Shown here: positions 36,833 to 46,405 of the stretch, one piece after another
How the letters are laid out: each line of letters opens with the position of its first letter
Position numbering within the stretch: position 1 is the first letter of the stretch
DNA from: Rhizobiaceae bacterium
GTDB taxonomy: Bacteria > Pseudomonadota > Alphaproteobacteria > Rhizobiales > Rhizobiaceae
NCBI GenBank assembly: GCA_014238155.1
Contig: JABABQ010000062.1
Span: 186,001-250,000 of the forward strand
Direction of reading: 5' to 3'
DNA: 64,000 bases
Made by a program: the position numbers and the translations under genes
The notes under the pieces: generated by a model
The model's input: the letters and a program-made list of their open reading frames with translations, nothing else
Databases searched by the model: none
What the model was told of the DNA's origin: nothing

Positions 36833-38027
36833 CCGTCAATTATCATCAGCGTCGATTACCGGTCGGCTGGCGGAATTGGGCAGTGTCCGTTGGGCCCTCC
36901 ATTTTGCAGCCAGAAGGCGGGTGGCTGCTGGCGAAGATATTATCGAATTGACGATTGGTGAACCGGATGTACCAACCCCGGCGGCATTGATTGATGTCGC
37001 GCATAACGCCATGCGAGCCGGACGCACAGGCTATGCAGGAGGTCGCGGAGAGCAGGTATTGGTGGAAGCGATCGCTGCCAAATATTCAAAACGCTCCGGC
37101 CGACTGATTAATCAGGAGAATGTAGTTGCATTTCCCGGTACCCAGGCAGCGTTGTCGATCTGCATGCTGGCGATGGTGGAGCAGGGTGATGCCGTTCTGG
37201 TGCCCGACCCATATTATGCCACCTATGAGGGGGTGGTTCGTGCCACCGGAGCTGATTTTATTGCGGTCCCGATGAGTGCGGAAAATGGCTTTTGCCTGAC
37301 TGTTGAACAACTGGAAAATGCCATGGTGCCGAATGCCCGGGTGTTGTTGCTGAACTCTCCCCACAACCCAACCGGAGCGGTATTGAATGATCGGGAAATT
37401 GCCGCCATCGGCGCCTTTTGCCAACGGCACAATATGTGGATTCTCAGCGATGAAGTTTATGAGGATCTGATCTATGGCAAGCCTTTTGCATCGCCGTTTG
37501 ACAATGATGACCTTGCCGAGCGTATAATTGTGGCTTCATCGATTTCCAAATCCCATGCTGCCCCCGGTTTTCGGTCAGGATGGGCGGTCGGACCGGACTG
37601 GTTCATCACCCGTGTTCAATCTGTGGCTGAAAGTATCCTGTTTGGAAATCAACCATTTATTGCCGATATGACGGCCCATGCGTTGACCCATGCAGACGAT
37701 ACGTCAAAGAATATGGCCATTGCCTATCAGCGTCGTATCGATGTGCTTCTGGAGGTTTTTGGGAGCTGTTCTGGCCTCAAGCCACTACGTCCGGATTCCG
37801 GCATGTTTATGTTGGTGAATGTTTCGGCTACCGGTTTGGATGGCAGCAAGTTTGCCAGCCGGTTGCTGGATTTTGGCGTTGCGGTAATGCCGGGGGATTC
37901 GTTCGGTTCACAGGCCTATGATTTCATTCGCCTCAGCCTGACTGTTGAAGATGAAACTCTGCGGCGGGCAGCTCTGCGAATTGTCAATTGTGCTGAAACT
38001 CTGCTGCCGGGTGAGCAATCGACCTGA
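36825..38027 (+). CDS. Class I/II PLP-dependent aminotransferase
   Basis: 400-residue fold-type I aminotransferase. Substrate/cofactor motifs: 'ELTIGEPDVPTPAALIDVAH', 'NSPHNPTGAVL', 'ILSDEVYEDLIYG' and the PLP lysine in 'SSISKSHAAPGFRSGW', with a C-terminal Arg in 'DFIRLSLTVED'. The GTG at 36825 with GAGGTGG upstream overlaps the decarboxylase stop; the open frame extending to 36777 lies wholly within the decarboxylase. Coupling with the decarboxylase suggests successive handling of one amino acid, or of two branches from it. The closest relatives are aspartate/aromatic aminotransferases. Confidence 0.9.
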   Translation: MADRQLSSASITGRLAELGSVRWALHFAARRRVAAGEDIIELTIGEPDVPTPAALIDVAHNAMRAGRTGYAGGRGEQVLVEAIAAKYSKRSGRLINQENVVAFPGTQAALSICMLAMVEQGDAVLVPDPYYATYEGVVRATGADFIAVPMSAENGFCLTVEQLENAMVPNARVLLLNSPHNPTGAVLNDREIAAIGAFCQRHNMWILSDEVYEDLIYGKPFASPFDNDDLAERIIVASSISKSHAAPGFRSGWAVGPDWFITRVQSVAESILFGNQPFIADMTAHALTHADDTSKNMAIAYQRRIDVLLEVFGSCSGLKPLRPDSGMFMLVNVSATGLDGSKFASRLLDFGVAVMPGDSFGSQAYDFIRLSLTVEDETLRRAALRIVNCAETLLPGEQST

Positions 38028-38213
38028 TAGTGGCAGCGCGATCGGTGGCTTTTAACTCCCGCAAATCGGCAATGCCGTTTTCAGTTACGATGATGTCGGC
38101 AATATCACTCAGACTTCAGATTGATTGCATCCGGTTCAGCTCCTTTAGACTCATGTTCCTGTCTACAATTTTTCAACGCCCGGTGCTATGGGATGGCGTC
38201 GCAGGAGATCAAT

Positions 38214-39050
38214 ATGACCGATTTGAACAGCAGTTTTTTTAATGTCACCCGGGAAGGTGCCGTGGCGGTTCTGGAGATGAACCGGCCAGACAAGGCCAAC
38301 AGCATGTCTCCGGATTTCTGGGCAGACCTGCCGCGTCTGGCCGCGCTATTCGACAGTGATCCAAATGTGCGCTGCGTTGTGCTGACCGGGGCGGGAAAAC
38401 ATTTTTCGGGCGGCATGGATCTGGCTACTTTTGCTGATATAAACTCGATGCTGCAGCAGGAACCCGGCCGGGCGGCTTACGCCTTGCGTGATCTGATATT
38501 GCGACTGCAAAGGTCACTTTCCAGCCTGGAAAAATTGCGGGTGCCGGTGATCGCTGCGGTTCACGGCGCCTGTCTGGGGGGCGGCATTGATCTGATCACG
38601 GCCTGCGATCTGCGCATTGCAAGCAAGGACGCCTGTTTTGGAATTGAAGAGATTCACATTGGCATGGCGGCCGACGTTGGCACTTTGCAGCGACTGCCAA
38701 AACTGATCCCGCCCTCGATAGTTCACGAACTGGCCTATACGGGCCGCCGGTTTTCAACTGGCGAAGCGCTGGGTTGGGGTTTGCTGAGCAGCGTCCATGA
38801 GGATCGTGATGCGATGATTGATGCGGCGATGCAATTGGCACACAGTATTGCAGAAAAGTCTCCGCTGGCGATCGCCGGGATCAAGCGGGCGATTACCTAT
38901 TCCAGAGATCACGGCGTTGAAGATGCTCTGGACCAAATGGCAACCTGGAATGCCGGCATGTTGCGCCCGGAAGATTTGTTGAAAGCGATCAGCGCAAAGA
39001 CGACAAAACAGGAAGCAATCTTCAACGACCTCCTTGGCACATCCGTGTAA
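38214..39050 (+). CDS. Crotonase family protein, delta(3,5)-delta(2,4)-dienoyl-CoA isomerase-like
   Basis: 278-residue enoyl-CoA hydratase/isomerase family protein. The oxyanion-hole segments are 'GKHFSGGMDLATFADI' and 'HGACLGGGIDLITACDLRIA'. The active-site stretch 'EEIHIGMAADVGTLQRLPKL' has Glu and Asp eight residues apart, the arrangement of dienoyl-CoA isomerase (ECH1), which processes unsaturated fatty acids with odd-numbered double bonds. The ATG at 38214 has CAGGAGA upstream; the frame extends further but without similarity. It lies 186 bases after the aminotransferase and probably has its own promoter. Confidence 0.88.
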   Translation: MTDLNSSFFNVTREGAVAVLEMNRPDKANSMSPDFWADLPRLAALFDSDPNVRCVVLTGAGKHFSGGMDLATFADINSMLQQEPGRAAYALRDLILRLQRSLSSLEKLRVPVIAAVHGACLGGGIDLITACDLRIASKDACFGIEEIHIGMAADVGTLQRLPKLIPPSIVHELAYTGRRFSTGEALGWGLLSSVHEDRDAMIDAAMQLAHSIAEKSPLAIAGIKRAITYSRDHGVEDALDQMATWNAGMLRPEDLLKAISAKTTKQEAIFNDLLGTSV

Positions 39051-39076
39051 ATTGAATTCGCTGGCCGGACGGCCAG

Positions 39077-39739
39077 TCAGGCAGCAGCACCGCCCGCGTC
39101 TTGCTCGCGGGTTTCCATAGCCTGAACCATCAGGTTGAAAATATCGGTCAATTGCTGAAACTCCACCGGGTCGCCACCCTGATCAGGGTGTCTGTTCATG
39201 GCCTGATGACGATAGGCCCTCTTGAGATCATCCATGGTGTAGGGCTGGGTCGGATCCATGCCCATGATCTGCATCCGTGCTGCATTTATTCGAGCCACAC
39301 GCAAGGCTTGCGCCTGCAACTGCTCCTGAGCTTCCTGTTCGGCTTGCTGACGATCCTGTTCCAACCGCTGGTTTTGCTGCCGTATCGCCAGGTTAAAGGC
39401 GGCATGCTGTTCGGCCTTCATGCGAGTTTCTTCAGCAAGATCACCAATACGGGCGAAACGCACCCCAATTTCATTGGATTTGCGCCAGGCCACTTTACAT
39501 CGAGCGATCAGGTCATCGGAGCGTACGATTAGCAGAAAACTGTCGGCAATGCCCTGTGCGTTGACAATACTTAATCTTGCACCAGAGGAATGTATGTCTC
39601 GTACGGTACAGGGAAAATTCATTTCCGCGCCATCAACGCAGATTGTGGCAGCCTTGGTTTTTTCCACACGCTCTTCACGACGGTCTACATGGCGCTTTTG
39701 AGCTGCTTGCCGGCCGCGGCGGACTGATGACGTAAACAT
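39077..39739 (-). CDS. PilZ domain and C-terminal J-domain fusion protein
   Basis: 220 residues. Residues about 15-100 form a PilZ domain: basic motif 'HVDRREERVEK' (RxxxR) and 'VRDIHSSGARLSIV' (the (D/N)xSxxG motif, with His in place of the first Ser), then 'CKVAWRKSNEIGVRFARI'. Residues about 105-150 are a Gln/Glu/Ala-rich coiled coil. Residues about 155-210 are a J-domain: 'YTMDDLKRAYRHQAMNRHPD' with the HPD tripeptide and 'QQLTDIFNLMVQAM'. The ATG at 39739 is preceded by GAGGGAC; a TTG 13 codons upstream is possible. The design suggests c-di-GMP-responsive recruitment of DnaK (inference). It is monocistronic and convergent with the crotonase gene. Confidence 0.85.
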   Translation of the reverse strand: MFTSSVRRGRQAAQKRHVDRREERVEKTKAATICVDGAEMNFPCTVRDIHSSGARLSIVNAQGIADSFLLIVRSDDLIARCKVAWRKSNEIGVRFARIGDLAEETRMKAEQHAAFNLAIRQQNQRLEQDRQQAEQEAQEQLQAQALRVARINAARMQIMGMDPTQPYTMDDLKRAYRHQAMNRHPDQGGDPVEFQQLTDIFNLMVQAMETREQDAGGAAA

Positions 39740-39907
39740 TCCGAAAAATTGTCCCTCGTTAGAATTGCTGCCGTGCAATTATTGGCACAACTATCTTAAT
39801 TGGACGTTGCGGGACTGGGCAAAATGTTAACGGCCCTTGATATGGTTAATACATTATGTAGTGTGCGCTCAGTTTTCAGATAACAGGTCCAACAATAGGG
39901 GAAATTT

Positions 39908-40756
39908 ATGAAACTGGTACGTTACGGCAAAGCAGGTCAGGAAAAACCGGGATTGATCGACGAGGACGGCATTCTGCGGGATCTGTCTCGTAAAATTGGT
40001 GATGTTTCTGGCGATTTCCTGTCGGACAAGAGTTTGAAAATGCTGCGCGGGCTTGACGTGAAGCGCCTTAAAAAGGTTGAAGGTCGTCCGCGTTTGGGAC
40101 CATGTGTTGGTAGTATCGGCAAGTATATGTGCATAGGGCTGAATTATTCAGACCATGCTGCCGAAACTGGGGCAGCGATCCCAGAGCACCCGATTTTGTT
40201 TATGAAGGCAACATCGGCAGTTATCGGCCCAAATGATAGCGTGGTCATGCCACGCGGTTCCAAAACCACTGACTGGGAAGTTGAACTGGGTGTGGTGATT
40301 GGCCGCAAGGCCAAATATGTATCTGAGAAAAATGCACTTAAATATGTTGCAGGCTATTGCGTGGCTAACGATGTTTCGGAACGCACGTTTCAGTCCAAGC
40401 TGACAGGTCAATGGACCAAGGGTAAAAGCTGCGACACCTTCGGACCTACGGGCCCGTGGCTTGTGACACGTGATGAAGTGAAAGACCCCCAGAATCTTGC
40501 TATGTATCTCGATGTCAACGGAAAGCGCATGCAGAACGGCAACACATCGACGATGATTTTTACGGTGGCTCAGATTATCGAACATCTTTCCGGCCTGTTT
40601 ACATTGCATCCCGGTGACGTAATCATTACCGGCACCCCTCCCGGCGTGGCGTTGGGCATGAAACCAAAGCCAAAATTCCTGAAAGTCGGAGATACTATGG
40701 AAGTCAGCATTGAAGGCCTTGGTGTTCAAAAGCAAAAAGTTAAACAGGACAAATAA
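39908..40756 (+). CDS. Fumarylacetoacetate hydrolase family protein
   Basis: 282-residue FAH-fold enzyme. The N-terminal 'MKLVRYGKAGQEKPGLID' and the catalytic block 'DWEVELGVVIGRKAKYVSEK' are typical. The Glu ligands of the metal site and 'GYCVANDVSERTFQ' are conserved, as is 'LHPGDVIITGTPPGVALG'. Family members cleave acylpyruvates or 2,4-diketo sugar acids (for example 2,4-didehydro-3-deoxy-L-rhamnonate/fuconate) or hydrate 2-keto-4-pentenoates. A sugar-acid role would suit the window's dehydratase, but the genes are 5 kb apart and the link is speculative. Confidence 0.9.
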   Translation: MKLVRYGKAGQEKPGLIDEDGILRDLSRKIGDVSGDFLSDKSLKMLRGLDVKRLKKVEGRPRLGPCVGSIGKYMCIGLNYSDHAAETGAAIPEHPILFMKATSAVIGPNDSVVMPRGSKTTDWEVELGVVIGRKAKYVSEKNALKYVAGYCVANDVSERTFQSKLTGQWTKGKSCDTFGPTGPWLVTRDEVKDPQNLAMYLDVNGKRMQNGNTSTMIFTVAQIIEHLSGLFTLHPGDVIITGTPPGVALGMKPKPKFLKVGDTMEVSIEGLGVQKQKVKQDK

Positions 40757-40778
40757 TCCGGCCAGGCTGTTTGTGCCC

Positions 40779-40828
40779 TGGCTTGTGTCCATGGCTGGTG
40801 TCTGCGGCTTGTGTTTGCGGCTTGTGTC
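40779..40828. repeat. Imperfect 11-13 bp tandem repeats, four copies
   Basis: Units TGGCTTGTGTCCA, TGGCTGGTGTC, TGCGGCTTGTGTT, TGCGGCTTGTGTC in a row, within the 120-base gap before the fatty acid desaturase gene. The last two copies differ at one base. They may affect transcription spacing; their function is unknown. Confidence 0.7.
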
Positions 40829-40876
40829 TGTGGGGTGAATAGCTACCATCATTGATGACACACTCAAGGCACCGTC

Positions 40877-41944
40877 ATGACTGTAGAAACACGGGATTAC
40901 AGCACGTTGGGGATCAGTGCCCGACGGGCTGTTGAAACCGGCCTGGCGTCTGCTGATTGGTATCATAGTGATGTGCCACGCGCGAAGCTGAAGCAGTTGA
41001 TGTCTCGGGCGGATGGTCCGGCAGTGCGGGACACGCTGATTTGGCTGGCCTGTCTGATAGGGTTCGCCATCACCGCGATAGTATTGTGGCCGAGTTGGTG
41101 GAGTGCACCATTTTTTCTTGCCTACGGAGTTCTTTATGGGTCCGCAGGCGATTCCCGCTGGCACGAATGCGGCCATGGAACGGCGTTTAAGACACGATGG
41201 ATGAATCGGGCGGTCTATCAGCTGGCATCCTTCATGATGATCAGAAACCCGATTGCCTGGCGCTGGAGCCATAGTCGTCATCACTCAGATACAATCATTG
41301 TTGGCCGTGATCCTGAAATCGTATTTATGCGCCCACCGAATTTGTTGCGGGTTCTGGCGAACTTTTTTGGCCTTTGTGACAGCTATCATGGCCTCAAAAA
41401 CATGATCAATTATTCATTGGAACGCATAGATGACACGCACCAGGATTATATTCCCGAACCGGAACGGGCCAAGGCGATTACTGTGGCGCGCGTGTGGTGC
41501 ACCATCTATGCGGTGGTGATTGGGCTGTCCCTGTGGATGCAATCCATCCTCCCCCTGATGTTGATTGGATTGCCGCGACTGTATGGAGCATGGCACCATG
41601 TGATGACCGGACTGCTGCAACATGGCGGATTGGCAGAGAACGTTACCGATCACCGCCTCAACAGCCGAACAGTTCACATGAATCCGATCAGTCGGTTTAT
41701 TTACTGGAACATGAACTATCACGTCGAGCACCATATGTTTCCCATGGTGCCCTATTTTGCCCTTCCGCAATTGCATGAATTGATCAAACACGACCTGCCG
41801 TCACCGAGCCCATCAATCGTGGAGGGGTATCGCGAGATGTGGCCAGTGCTGTTGCGTCAACTGAAATACGAGGACCACTTTCTGGTACGACAGCTGCCGG
41901 AAACTGCAAAACCCTACCGGGGCGAGTTTCACACTGTCAGTTGA
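40877..41944 (+). CDS. Membrane fatty acid desaturase
   Basis: 355-residue di-iron integral-membrane desaturase/hydroxylase. The three histidine boxes are intact: 'HECGHGTAF', 'WSHSRHHSD' and 'NYHVEHHMF'. Membrane segments surround 'LIWLACLIGFAITAIVLWPS' and 'VWCTIYAVVIGLSLWMQSIL'. It introduces a double bond into acyl lipids or hydroxylates a related substrate; regiochemistry cannot be told from sequence. It is preceded by short tandem repeats and convergent with the second nitronate monooxygenase gene, 15 bases away. Confidence 0.9.
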   Translation: MTVETRDYSTLGISARRAVETGLASADWYHSDVPRAKLKQLMSRADGPAVRDTLIWLACLIGFAITAIVLWPSWWSAPFFLAYGVLYGSAGDSRWHECGHGTAFKTRWMNRAVYQLASFMMIRNPIAWRWSHSRHHSDTIIVGRDPEIVFMRPPNLLRVLANFFGLCDSYHGLKNMINYSLERIDDTHQDYIPEPERAKAITVARVWCTIYAVVIGLSLWMQSILPLMLIGLPRLYGAWHHVMTGLLQHGGLAENVTDHRLNSRTVHMNPISRFIYWNMNYHVEHHMFPMVPYFALPQLHELIKHDLPSPSPSIVEGYREMWPVLLRQLKYEDHFLVRQLPETAKPYRGEFHTVS

Positions 41945-41959
41945 GTAAGACCGGTTTGA

Positions 41960-42913
41960 TCAACCAACCAATTTGGCCTTGGCCGCATCATATTCGCAGA
42001 TCAGCCGGGCGACAAGCTCGGCGACAGGCACCACTTCCTTGACGGCCCCAACTCCTTGACCAGAGCCCCAGATGTCTTTCCAGGCTTTGGTCTTTTCGGT
42101 ACCAAAATCCATGGTTTTGAGGTCTCCTTCCGGGAGGTCATCCGGATCCATTCCAGCTGCCCGTACCGAGCCTTTCAGATAATTGCCGTGCACACCGGTG
42201 AACAGGTTGGAATAGACGATGTCTTCGGCTGATGAGTCGGCAATCATCTGTTTGTAGGTATCAGCCGCGCGGGCTTCTTGGGTAGCGATGAAGGCCGAAC
42301 CAATATAGCCCATATCAGCACCCATTGCCTGGGCTGCGAGCACGGCTTGGCCTGTTGCAATTGAACCGCTGAGCAGCAAAGGACCATCAAACCATTCGCG
42401 AATTTCCTGAATTAACGCCAGGGGTGACAGGGTGCCAGCATGGCCTCCTGCGCCGGTTGCCACTGCGATAAGACCATCGGCTCCTTTTTCAATGGCTTTG
42501 TGAGCAAAGCGATTGTTGATGATATCGTGCAAGGTGATGCCACCATAGGAGTGGATGGCATCATTCAGTTCAGGTCGCGCACCCAGCGAAGTGATGACGA
42601 TCGGCACTTTATGTTTCACACACATTTCAACGTCGTGCTCGAGGCGGTCATTTGAACGATGAACAATCTGATTGACAGCGAAAGGGGCTGCGGGCCGGTC
42701 CGGATTGGCGCGATTATGAGCACTCAACGTTTCGGTAATTTCCGCCAACCATTCATCCAGTTGGGATTCAGGTCGCGCATTCAACGCCGGGAATGAACCA
42801 ATGACACCGGCCTTGCATTGCTCAATGACCATGGGCGGGTGGGATATGATGAACAGTGGTGCGGCTATTGCAGGCAGAGACAGGCCGTCTTTGAGAATTG
42901 CGGGAAGGGCCAA
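41960..42913 (-). CDS. Nitronate monooxygenase family flavoprotein (second copy)
   Basis: 317-residue FMN TIM-barrel enzyme. Family markers include 'LPAIAAPLFIISHPPMV', 'AVATGAGGHAGTLSPLALIQ' and 'LLSGSIATGQAVLAAQAMGA'. The 'GGHAG' His matches the catalytic position. It is only distantly similar to the copy at 23856, so they belong to different subgroups and probably have different substrates. An 8-bp inverted repeat lies 121 bases upstream of its start in the shared divergent region. Confidence 0.9.
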   Translation of the reverse strand: MALPAILKDGLSLPAIAAPLFIISHPPMVIEQCKAGVIGSFPALNARPESQLDEWLAEITETLSAHNRANPDRPAAPFAVNQIVHRSNDRLEHDVEMCVKHKVPIVITSLGARPELNDAIHSYGGITLHDIINNRFAHKAIEKGADGLIAVATGAGGHAGTLSPLALIQEIREWFDGPLLLSGSIATGQAVLAAQAMGADMGYIGSAFIATQEARAADTYKQMIADSSAEDIVYSNLFTGVHGNYLKGSVRAAGMDPDDLPEGDLKTMDFGTEKTKAWKDIWGSGQGVGAVKEVVPVAELVARLICEYDAAKAKLVG

Positions 42914-43033
42914 TGTGGAAACCAGATGTTGGGGAAAATGTTTGTGCCACCCTAATTATTCTTACGAGCACGTCAATAAATGCCCGGTTCCAATTTCACA
43001 AATGATGAACCTTCGATACTATGGGGACTGAAA

Positions 43034-43056
43034 GCAAACCGCTCGAATCGGTTTGC
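43034..43056. promoter_or_regulatory. Inverted repeat GCAAACCG-N7-CGGTTTGC
   Basis: Perfect 8-base arms with a CTCGAAT spacer that contains part of a GANTC site, in the 187-base divergent region between the nitronate monooxygenase and the proline-rich membrane protein genes. It may be an operator; no T-run makes it a terminator. Confidence 0.35.
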
Positions 43057-43100
43057 AATTTGGTTGATCGGGGCTAAAAGCGCGGGGATGGTTATGTTGG

Positions 43101-44441
<1,341 letters not shown>

Positions 44442-44468
44442 GTGCTGAACGGGGTTGGCTTTGAATTG

Positions 44469-45332
44469 TCAGTTTCCGTTGAGATATTCCGGACCGGAAC
44501 CGATAACATTGGAATCGAGCTTGCCGATAGCCTTGGTGTCTTTACCTTCATAATCCAATGCGAGAAGCACGTGTCGAATAGCATTGATGCGCGCTCGCCG
44601 TTTGTCGTTTGAACGGATGACCGTCCACGGGGCGTGGTCAGTATGTGTGGCCTTCAACATCTGGTCCCGGGCTTGTGTATAGTCGTTCCACTTGCTCAGA
44701 GCCTTGATATCGATGGGCGATAATTTCCATGATTTCAGCGGGTTGTGGCGGCGATCATGGAATCTTTTTATCTGCATTTCCTGACCGATATTCAACCAGA
44801 TTTTGAAAAATGCGATACCTTCGTCAACGATCTGATTTTCGAAAGCCGGGGTCTGGTCCAGAAATTGGATGGTTTGTTCCGGGGAACAAAAGCCCATCAC
44901 GGGTTCGACGCCGCCACGATTGTACCAGGATCGGTCAAACAATGTCATGTCACCATCTGTTGGCAGGTGACAAACGTAACGTTGAAAATACCATTGGCCG
45001 CGTTCGGCTTGGGATGGTTTGCTGAGAGCAACAATTTTCGCATGGCGGGGTTTGAGATATTCCCGGAAGGCACCAATTGTACCTCCTTTGCCGGCGGCAT
45101 CGCGACCTTCGAATACAATGACAATGCGCTGGCCGGTAGCGAGGCGATGGGCCTGGAGTTTAACGAGTTCCAGATGAAGCGCATCGAGCTGGTCTTCGTA
45201 TTGGGACCTCTTCAGTTTGTTGTCATAGGCATAGTCGGCGGAAGAAATCGCCTTGACTGTCACCCAATCGGGGAGAACTGGATCATCAAGATCGAACTGA
45301 CGTGGTTGTCCAGAAACGGAAATATCAAGCAT
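44469..45332 (-). CDS. ppk2: Polyphosphate kinase 2 (PPK2)
   Basis: 287-residue PPK2-family phosphotransferase using polyphosphate to phosphorylate nucleotides (GDP/ADP). Walker A is '[17 protein letters not shown]'; the lid and Walker B parts are '[20 protein letters not shown]' and '[20 protein letters not shown]'. The single-domain size fits class I rhizobial enzymes. It is convergent with the proline-rich gene and 102 bases downstream of gcrA on the same strand. Confidence 0.93.
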   Translation of the reverse strand: MLDISVSGQPRQFDLDDPVLPDWVTVKAISSADYAYDNKLKRSQYEDQLDALHLELVKLQAHRLATGQRIVIVFEGRDAAGKGGTIGAFREYLKPRHAKIVALSKPSQAERGQWYFQRYVCHLPTDGDMTLFDRSWYNRGGVEPVMGFCSPEQTIQFLDQTPAFENQIVDEGIAFFKIWLNIGQEMQIKRFHDRRHNPLKSWKLSPIDIKALSKWNDYTQARDQMLKATHTDHAPWTVIRSNDKRRARINAIRHVLLALDYEGKDTKAIGKLDSNVIGSGPEYLNGN

Positions 45333-45434
45333 AGATGCCCCCCAACTACGATGCGGCGATGCGCGATCGATTAAACAGACCTAATAATTCCACGAGATCT
45401 TCAGTGCGACAAGATAAATTTGTGTCGCGAAGCG

Positions 45435-45968
45435 CTATCGGCGGCGGCGACGTTCACTTGGTGGCTGGAAAGCCAGTTTGTTGTGGTATTCGCAATAGGG
45501 TTTGTCGTCGTTGGTTGAGTGACCACAAAACGAGAATCCAGGCATGGTCGGGTCACCGGTTGGCCATTTGCAAGTGGTTTCTGTCAGCTGCAGCAAGCCA
45601 AGTTCACGTGATACCGGCATGACAAGGTCTTCCACCGGCTTTGGTCGAAACGCAACGTCTTCTTCAAAATCAACTTTGATGACGGTGTTGCCGACGGTGC
45701 GGGTGGTCTGGCGGGTGCGGGAATAGTTCGCACCACCGCCGCCGCCGCCGTCACCGCTGCCGCCTGCTGCTCGAGCTGCGGGCTTGCGCCGTGAAGCAGC
45801 ATTGGATTTACCAGCCGGTTTGGCGCGACCTGACAGTCCAAGCCGGTGAACCTTGCCAATCACAGCATTGCGGGTCACGCCGCCCAAATCTGCGGCAACC
45901 TGACTGGCGCTCAGACCTTCGGCCCAGAGTTTCGCCAGTCGCGCAACACGATCATCAGTCCAGGCCAT
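45435..45968 (-). CDS. gcrA: GcrA cell cycle regulator
   Basis: 177-residue sigma70-cofactor that binds CcrM-methylated GANTC promoters in Alphaproteobacteria. The N-terminal DNA-binding domain 'MAWTDDRVARLAKLWAEGLS' with 'ASQVAADLGGVTRNAVIGKV' is diagnostic. The C-terminal sigma-interacting domain has 'CKWPTGDPTMPGFSFCGHST' and 'PYCEYHNKLAF'. The linker holds a Gly-rich run ('GGSGDGGGGGG') encoded by a GCC-type triplet repeat (45733-45764). Upstream, towards argD, six GANTC sites occur in about 200 bases, suggesting methylation-dependent autoregulation (inference). The gcrA-argD neighbourhood is common in Rhizobiales. Confidence 0.96.
   Translation of the reverse strand: MAWTDDRVARLAKLWAEGLSASQVAADLGGVTRNAVIGKVHRLGLSGRAKPAGKSNAASRRKPAARAAGGSGDGGGGGGANYSRTRQTTRTVGNTVIKVDFEEDVAFRPKPVEDLVMPVSRELGLLQLTETTCKWPTGDPTMPGFSFCGHSTNDDKPYCEYHNKLAFQPPSERRRRR
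45733..45764. repeat. Triplet microsatellite in the gcrA linker
   Basis: CACCGCCGCCGCCGCC-type run coding for glycines between the DNA-binding and sigma-binding domains of GcrA. Confidence 0.8.
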
Positions 45969-46017
45969 GTTTCATCTTCCTCGTATTGTTGCCGCTCTTC
46001 GCCGCCATCGATAGTTG

Positions 46018-46219
46018 GACTCCAGCGCGCAAAAATCCGTCTGCCGGTCAGGGCAAGTTAAAATCCGCCACATTTGTGGGGGGAGTCGGTCGGATATTTG
46101 TTGCTGAGCGCTCAGGCTCTCCAACATTTTTTTGAAGCTACAATGGTCCTTGACTCGCCCGCAAGAGTCCCGACAGCAGGACGAATCATTTTTTCACTTT
46201 GTCCCCAAGCAAAAGAATC
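46018..46219. promoter_or_regulatory. Cluster of six GANTC (CcrM) sites upstream of gcrA
   Basis: GANTC occurs at 46018, 46083, 46152, 46165, 46183 and 46215. The random expectation is about one per 256 bases. The sites lie between 50 and 250 bases upstream of the gcrA start. CcrM methylates GANTC and GcrA is recruited to such promoters. Confidence 0.7.
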
Positions 46220-46336
46220 TGGTTCTCGAATTTGTGCGAAATCTGGGGATAAAGTGGGTAAAATTGCCTCCTTACCCGGCGTCAATCAAGAGCTTCTCAA
46301 ACGCTGGATGTTAATGCAGAGGTTGTAATCACTGCA

Positions 46337-46364
46337 TTGACAGGCATCAGGCGATGGTTAAATT
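46337..46364 (+). promoter_or_regulatory. Candidate sigma70-type promoter of argDF
   Basis: TTGACA (46337-46342), 16-base spacer, TAAATT (46359-46364). The -35 is perfect and the -10 matches 4 of 6. The start point would fall just before the hairpin at 46373. Confidence 0.5.
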
Positions 46365-46372
46365 GGCGCTGG

Positions 46373-46405
46373 AAACCGCCCCATGCGACGCGTTGGGCGG
46401 TTTTT
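46373..46405 (+). terminator. Terminator-like hairpin in the argD leader
   Basis: AAACCGCCC / GGGCGGTTT, 9-bp perfect stem with a 13-base loop, followed by a T-run (TTTTT, partly in the stem). It sits 60 bases before the argD ATG and just after the candidate promoter, so it would be transcribed as the 5' leader. It could be an attenuator or the end of a short upstream transcript. Confidence 0.6.

Noticed and set aside
40148-41284. 378-residue minus-strand open frame
   Set aside because: Antisense to the FAA hydrolase and desaturase genes with intact catalytic motifs; no recognisable domain.
43034-43056. tRNA-like CTCGAATC loop
   Set aside because: Only a short hairpin with a T-loop-like word; no acceptor, D or anticodon stems around it.
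46074-46328. 84-residue open frame between gcrA and argD
   Set aside because: No Shine-Dalgarno, no recognisable product, and it covers the GANTC cluster.
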